Shown: piece after piece, positions 13,100 through 16,233 of the stretch | Position numbering within the stretch: the stretch's first letter is position 1 | Layout of the letters: each line of letters starts with the position of its first letter | Made by a program: the position numbers and the translations under genes | Source: an uncultured Mobilibacterium sp. | GTDB lineage: Bacteria; Bacillota; Clostridia; Peptostreptococcales; Anaerovoracaceae | DNA length: 16,233 nt | Assembly: GCA_947254375.1 (NCBI GenBank) | Contig: CAMYCF010000013.1 | Location: 1-16,233 of the forward strand | Reading direction: 5' to 3' | Notes under the pieces: model-generated | What the model saw: only the letters and a program-made list of their open reading frames with translations | Told to the model about the DNA's origin: nothing | The model's database searches: none

Positions 13100-14129
13100 A
13101 CTCAAGAACGTACACTTTTACATGGCGCCTTCCCCACGAATAGCACTCCGACATGCTCCTCATGTAGAGGTCGACAACATTCCCTTTTACCGCCGAGCCG
13201 CAGTCGTTCGCGACCGCGAATCCGTAGCCCTCTATGTAAAGCTTCGTGCCGTAAGGTACATAGCTCGGATCGACCGCGCACGTCCCGTAGTGGCACCTCG
13301 AGCCCGCCGCGCCGTGAGCGTTCTCGCCCATGTAGTACGCCGTGGTGTTGCCCGTGAACGTCCTCGTATACTTGACGCTCCCGGTCTGCCCCGTCACGGA
13401 TGTGCCGAACCTGACGCTGTTGTTTTTAGGCTCCTTGATCCACTTCTTGAGTTTTCGGTCTACGTGGTCTTTTTTACCGTTGATATAGGTCGTAACGTAG
13501 TTGAACTCGCCCTCGCCGGATTCTCCCGTGACCGACGTTATCGTCCCCGACGTGATGCTCGGATCGAACACGACCTCGTCGATCGGTTCGACGGTCTCCT
13601 TCTTCGTCTCCGTCGACGTGTGGAGCTCCTGCATCTCGATCTTCGTATCCGCCGTAACGACCGTCCCCCTCTCAGGGATCAGTATGTCGTCGTCGTCGAA
13701 TTTGATACCGTTGTACCTGAGGTTTTCTTCGACCGTTCCCGGGAAAAGGTAGATCTCCTTGTTCTCGCCTTGGATGACAGCAGTCGACCGGATACCTTCC
13801 GCGACCTTGATCGTCATGCCGTCCTTAACGTCATGATCGCGGCACGGATATACCATGTCGGTCGACTTCACTTTTACCCCGCTGTCTTTGACCGCATTTT
13901 CGACATTGCCCGAGCGCGTCTTGATCTCCTTTGTTTTTACGCCGTCCATCGTGGCATACACGATTTTTACCCTCGACGGGACTATGTAGTCGATCCCGAA
14001 AATGAACACGAGTGCGACCGCCATTATAACGACGACGCCCATCACCTTGCGGTGTTTGTCGCGCATAAAAAACTTCTTTATATCGAATCCTTTTAATTTA
14101 GTTTTTATTTCTGTGAATTTTTTCCGCAT
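13098..14129 (-). CDS. Membrane-anchored DUF348/G5/3D-domain cell-wall protein
   Basis: The predicted protein has 343 residues. The ATG at 14129 is chosen because AGGA lies shortly before it and a promoter occupies the region of the alternative GTG at 14213. A basic N-terminus leads to one membrane helix (about 31-51), with the rest outside. Two DUF348 ubiquitin-like repeats follow (about 55-165), then a G5 domain (about 185-245, ending in EPKNNSVRFGT). The C-terminal 3D domain (about 265-343) keeps its three aspartates in VDPS, NDCG and VDLY, with VPYGTKLYIEGYG between them and the ending VKVYVLE. This is the architecture of Bacillus YabE and related Rpf/Sps-like wall proteins, thought to be peptidoglycan-active lytic enzymes. 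It stands alone between a terminator and the ATPase gene. Extra cysteines in the 3D domain (CHYGTC) could form a disulfide. Confidence 0.93.
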   Translation of the reverse strand: MRKKFTEIKTKLKGFDIKKFFMRDKHRKVMGVVVIMAVALVFIFGIDYIVPSRVKIVYATMDGVKTKEIKTRSGNVENAVKDSGVKVKSTDMVYPCRDHDVKDGMTIKVAEGIRSTAVIQGENKEIYLFPGTVEENLRYNGIKFDDDDILIPERGTVVTADTKIEMQELHTSTETKKETVEPIDEVVFDPSITSGTITSVTGESGEGEFNYVTTYINGKKDHVDRKLKKWIKEPKNNSVRFGTSVTGQTGSVKYTRTFTGNTTAYYMGENAHGAAGSRCHYGTCAVDPSYVPYGTKLYIEGYGFAVANDCGSAVKGNVVDLYMRSMSECYSWGRRHVKVYVLE

Positions 14130-14184
14130 AAAAATCCTAAAAGTTCTGTCCGTTCTGAAAGTATTTTTGCCTATAGTCTTTGAT

Positions 14185-14213
14185 ACTATATCAGAATATC
14201 CATAAAATGTCAC
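14185..14213 (-). promoter_or_regulatory. Promoter of the G5/3D-domain gene
   Basis: On the minus strand GTGACA (14213-14208), a 17-base spacer and TATAGT (14190-14185) form a SigA-like promoter, giving a leader of roughly 50 bases. It rules out the GTG at 14213 as a start codon because that triplet is part of the -35 box. Confidence 0.75.
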
Positions 14214-14268
14214 TTTTTTTGTTTTCAGGACCTATGCGTTGAGGGTGAATTCCGTTTATTGCACTGCG

Positions 14269-15627
14269 CTACAGCATCATCGCCATGTAAGGCGGGATGC
14301 ACACGATGCCGTCCTTGATGCTGAAATTTTTAGGGTGGATGATATAGCACTCTCCGATGCGATTTTTATACTTATCCCTAAAAGCCTCCAGAGACGCGGT
14401 CGTGTATCGCTTTCCCGACTTCACCTCTATCGGATAAATTTTATATTTTAATTTGCTGTTGTTTGAAATCAGAAAATCTATCTCCATGTCGTTTCGATGC
14501 CTGTCGGCGTTATAGTGGGCGTAAAAATACAGCTTATGACCGTTCGCGACCAGCATCTGTGCTATAGCATTTTCGTACAGCATACCGGCGTTAATATGCA
14601 GTTTCCCGGCGATGATCTGCTTGTAGACTTCATCCTCCAGCAGCTCGTTTTCGTCAAACGCGTGGCTTACAAGCAGACCGGTATCCCCCATATAACACTT
14701 CACATAGCTTCTCGTCTCGTTGAAGGAGAGTCCTACATTCGGGTCGTTGCAAAGAAAGCATTCGTTGGTCATCATCGAATCCGCCAGCCAAAAAAATGTT
14801 TCCTCATACTGCTCCGCATATGAGCTTTCCTGCACCTTCTTAAAAACTACTCTTTTCTCGTGCTTCGATAAAAATCCGGGGATCTGATCAAAAATAGATA
14901 AGACCTTGCTCCTGTACTGCACGCTTATTTTCATGATATCTTCGCGGTAAAGCTTCAAGATGTCTCTTTTCTCTTTGTCCGCCTCGGTAAAATCTTTTCG
15001 GCTCTCTATAAAAGCCACGACCGCTTTCGGCATACCTCCGACCAGCATGTACTGCTGAAACAGAAGCATCGCCCGATCGTGCATGCTACGCTCAAGCGCC
15101 TCTCTCTTCGTAAAGCATGTCTTGATATAGTCTGTCAGCAGCTCCTCGCCGAGCGCATTCGCGAATTCTTCGAAATCAAGCGGATACATGAAGATGCTTC
15201 GTTCTTCCGACGGGATCACGATGTCTTTTACATTCTCTTTAATGGAGATCAGCGCCCCCGTCTCAAGGTAATCGTACCTGCCGTCTGCGACCAGATATTT
15301 TATCGCCGCCCTCGCCTGCGGGAACATTTGCACTTCATCAAAAATAATAAGCGATCTTCTGTCCGACAGTTTTACCCCGAAATGCGTCTGCAGCAGCATA
15401 AAAAAGGTGTCGAGGTCGTTCAGGTACTTTTCGAAGTACTCCTCAACCTCTCTGTCGTGCTTGGCGAAGTCGATTAGGATATAGCTCTCGTATTCGTTCT
15501 TCCCGAACTCCTCACAAACCGTCGATTTTCCTATTCGCCTGGCACCTTCGATAAGCAACGCTTTATTCCCTTTGCATTCGTTTTTCCAGTCTAGGATCTT
15601 ACCGTATATCTTCCTCTCTAAAATCAT
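14269..15627 (-). CDS. AAA_14/DUF4143 family ATPase
   Basis: This 452-residue protein has an N-terminal P-loop domain (AAA_14): Walker A GARRIGKST at 28-36, Walker B SLIIFDEVQMFP with D97 and E98, then an ETGALIS sensor-like strand near 131. The C-terminal DUF4143 part (about 220-452) ends with a PD-(D/E)xK-like arrangement, IDFLI with D384 and EVKSG with E401 and K403. Such ATPases are widespread, often in many copies per genome; their function is unknown, and a nuclease or DNA-linked role is only suggested by that motif. The ATG at 15627 has GGAAGG seven to eight bases upstream. It is preceded by an unusual tandem repeat array containing its promoter. The frame is intact and AT content is higher than in the murB operon, so transfer is possible. 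Confidence 0.93.
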   Translation of the reverse strand: MILERKIYGKILDWKNECKGNKALLIEGARRIGKSTVCEEFGKNEYESYILIDFAKHDREVEEYFEKYLNDLDTFFMLLQTHFGVKLSDRRSLIIFDEVQMFPQARAAIKYLVADGRYDYLETGALISIKENVKDIVIPSEERSIFMYPLDFEEFANALGEELLTDYIKTCFTKREALERSMHDRAMLLFQQYMLVGGMPKAVVAFIESRKDFTEADKEKRDILKLYREDIMKISVQYRSKVLSIFDQIPGFLSKHEKRVVFKKVQESSYAEQYEETFFWLADSMMTNECFLCNDPNVGLSFNETRSYVKCYMGDTGLLVSHAFDENELLEDEVYKQIIAGKLHINAGMLYENAIAQMLVANGHKLYFYAHYNADRHRNDMEIDFLISNNSKLKYKIYPIEVKSGKRYTTASLEAFRDKYKNRIGECYIIHPKNFSIKDGIVCIPPYMAMML

Positions 15628-15640
15628 GGTTGCACCTTCC

Positions 15641-15816
15641 GATCATGCGCATCTTTGAAAACCCTGTTCCCCTTGATTATAGGCACATTATAGCACCTCT
15701 CCGAATTATGCGCAAGTTTGCGATACCCATAAATTCCGATTATGCGCACATTTAGTATACCACTAATTTCTGATTATACGCAGGTTTATCATGACCACAA
15801 TTTCTGATTATGCGCA
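15641..15816 (-). repeat. Six degenerate 34-bp tandem repeats upstream of the ATPase gene
   Basis: The core GATTATGCGCA, or a one- to two-base variant, occurs at 15641, 15675, 15704, 15738, 15772 and 15806. The steps are 34, 29, 34, 34 and 34 bases. Between cores the sequence is similar but degenerate. Read on the minus strand, each unit has a TTGCGC-like box and, 17-18 bases on, a hexamer in -10 register: CATGAT, TATACT, TATCGC and TATAAT in successive units. The first unit runs into the ribosome binding site of the ATPase gene. Confidence 0.85.
15687..15715 (-). promoter_or_regulatory. Probable promoter of the AAA_14/DUF4143 gene
   Basis: On the minus strand TTGCGC (15715-15710), 17 bases and TATAAT (15692-15687) with an extended TGC before the -10 form the best promoter of the array, about 60 bases before the ATG. 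It lies inside the third repeat unit counted from the gene. Confidence 0.65.
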
Positions 15817-15826
15817 CCTTTGCGGT

Positions 15827-15861
15827 AAAAGAAAAGCCCGAAGCCTCATCCGCTTCAGGCT
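15827..15861 (-). terminator. Intrinsic terminator of the right-edge gene
   Basis: On the minus strand AGCCTGAAGC (15861-15852) pairs with GCTTCGGGCT (15844-15835), ten pairs with one G-U, loop of seven, followed by TTTCTTTTAC. It lies 34 bases after the TGA of the right-edge gene and insulates the ATPase promoter. Confidence 0.88.
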
Positions 15862-15895
15862 GATATTGGAAAGGAAATCGTATATTGATAGAATT

Positions 15896-16233
15896 TCAGC
15901 CTATGGGTGCAAATGCAAGGTCATGGGTGCAAATGAGGGTGCGTGGGTGCAAATCAAAGGGTATGGGTGCAGCCCAATTTTCTACATTACTTTCGGCATC
16001 TTTGATAAAATTATCAATTTTGCATCTGATTGTTTTAGTTGGATATTTAATTGAAAGATCCTTATATGCCTTTATAAAATCCATAGATGGTTTCTTGGAT
16101 GCTATTTCATCAGATATTTCAGAAAGTGTACCGTACTCATTTCCCGTCATTTCGCACTTCATATAGTTCAAAAAAGATTCAAAGCCTATATGCTTTTCGA
16201 CATCAAGTTTGGACAAAAGTGCCACCGTCTCAA
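15896..16233 (-). CDS. C-terminal part of an unidentified protein, possibly an RlmD-like tail
   Basis: The frame is open from the window edge to the TGA at 15898-15896, about 112 residues; a GTG at 16225 is probably internal. I do not recognise the body, which is helical and charged (YMKCEMTGNEYGTLSEISDE, then FIKAYKDLSIKYPTKTIRCKI). The first visible residues, ETVALLSKLDVEKHI, resemble the HVE-(T/C)-V-x-L-(L/M)-S-(K/R) ending of TrmA/RlmD-type RNA methyltransferases, such as HVECVCLMSRKG of the rlmD gene in this window. If so, this is a methyltransferase with a long C-terminal extension. The last 24 residues are encoded by four 20-bp DNA repeats read in changing frames, so they are unlikely to be conserved protein. 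A good terminator follows the stop. Confidence 0.6.
   Translation of the reverse strand, partial: ETVALLSKLDVEKHIGFESFLNYMKCEMTGNEYGTLSEISDEIASKKPSMDFIKAYKDLSIKYPTKTIRCKIDNFIKDAESNVENWAAPIPFDLHPRTLICTHDLAFAPIG
15903..15971. repeat. Four 20-bp tandem repeats (TGGGTGCAAAT core)
   Basis: ATGGGTGCAAAT or a close variant starts at 15903, 15923, 15943 and 15963, with an exact 20-base period; the last unit ends in TGCAGCCC instead of TGCAAAT. The nine bases after each core are variable. The array lies in the 3' end of the right-edge gene. Confidence 0.9.

Noticed and set aside
13122..14096. Plus-strand open frame of about 324 codons
   Set aside because: It is antisense to the G5/3D gene, Arg/Asp-rich and motif-free. 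The minus-strand protein has recognised domains and a promoter.
15641..15971. Possible CRISPR array
   Set aside because: The 34-bp units are degenerate through their whole length with no distinct spacers, and the 20-bp units leave only about eight variable bases. No cas gene is near.
1..16233. tRNA or rRNA genes, insertion sequences
   Set aside because: No cloverleaf, rRNA-like block, transposase motif or paired terminal inverted repeats were recognised by eye. A tRNA scan could not be run.

Overview
The window looks like a chromosome segment from an anaerobic member of the Bacillota, most likely Clostridia. The evidence is the whiA-rapZ-PHP-murB neighbourhood, strong GGAGG-type ribosome binding sites, a YedF plus Se/S-carrier pair, a G5/3D-domain cell-wall protein and a DUF4143 ATPase. 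Species cannot be named from the sequence alone. Two base-composition regimes are visible. Bases 1 to about 5,100 are AT-richer and carry mobile-element genes. From about 5,130 onward the coding sequence is GC-rich at third codon positions and reads as the resident chromosome, until composition becomes AT-rich again after about 15,630.

Region 1 (1-4159, + strand) looks like the terminal end of a prophage or related element. It holds the C-terminus of a CW_7-repeat endolysin and its terminator, a small SHOCT-like protein, and three tightly packed serine-recombinase genes ending in a strong terminator. The outer two recombinases are complete large serine recombinases. The middle one is a short protein with only the recombinase-type DNA-binding region and no catalytic domain. 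Region 2 (4160-5100) holds a divergently oriented XRE regulator with two membrane segments and a zinc ribbon, then about 230 bases full of inverted and direct repeats that run up to the stop codon of rlmD. This is the best candidate for the integration junction.

Region 3 (5101-11859, - strand) is one apparent operon read from a promoter near 11,831-11,859. Its order is AI-2E-family membrane protein, murB, PHP-domain phosphoesterase, rapZ, whiA, rlmD. It links peptidoglycan precursor synthesis and its control to an rRNA methyltransferase. The yvcK gene that usually sits between rapZ and whiA is absent. Region 4 (12015-13099) is a divergent pair, yedF and a DUF3343 Se/S carrier-like gene, which suggests selenium or persulfide handling. 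It ends in a terminator shared with the next gene.

Region 5 (13098-14213, - strand) is a membrane-anchored DUF348/G5/3D-domain wall protein with a clear promoter. Region 6 (14269-16233, - strand) is an AAA_14/DUF4143 ATPase preceded by six degenerate 34-bp tandem units that each carry promoter-like boxes. Upstream of it lies the truncated C-terminal part of another gene whose last codons run through a 20-bp tandem repeat. The first visible residues of that gene resemble the C-terminal motif of RlmD. No rRNA, tRNA, CRISPR array or insertion sequence was recognised.
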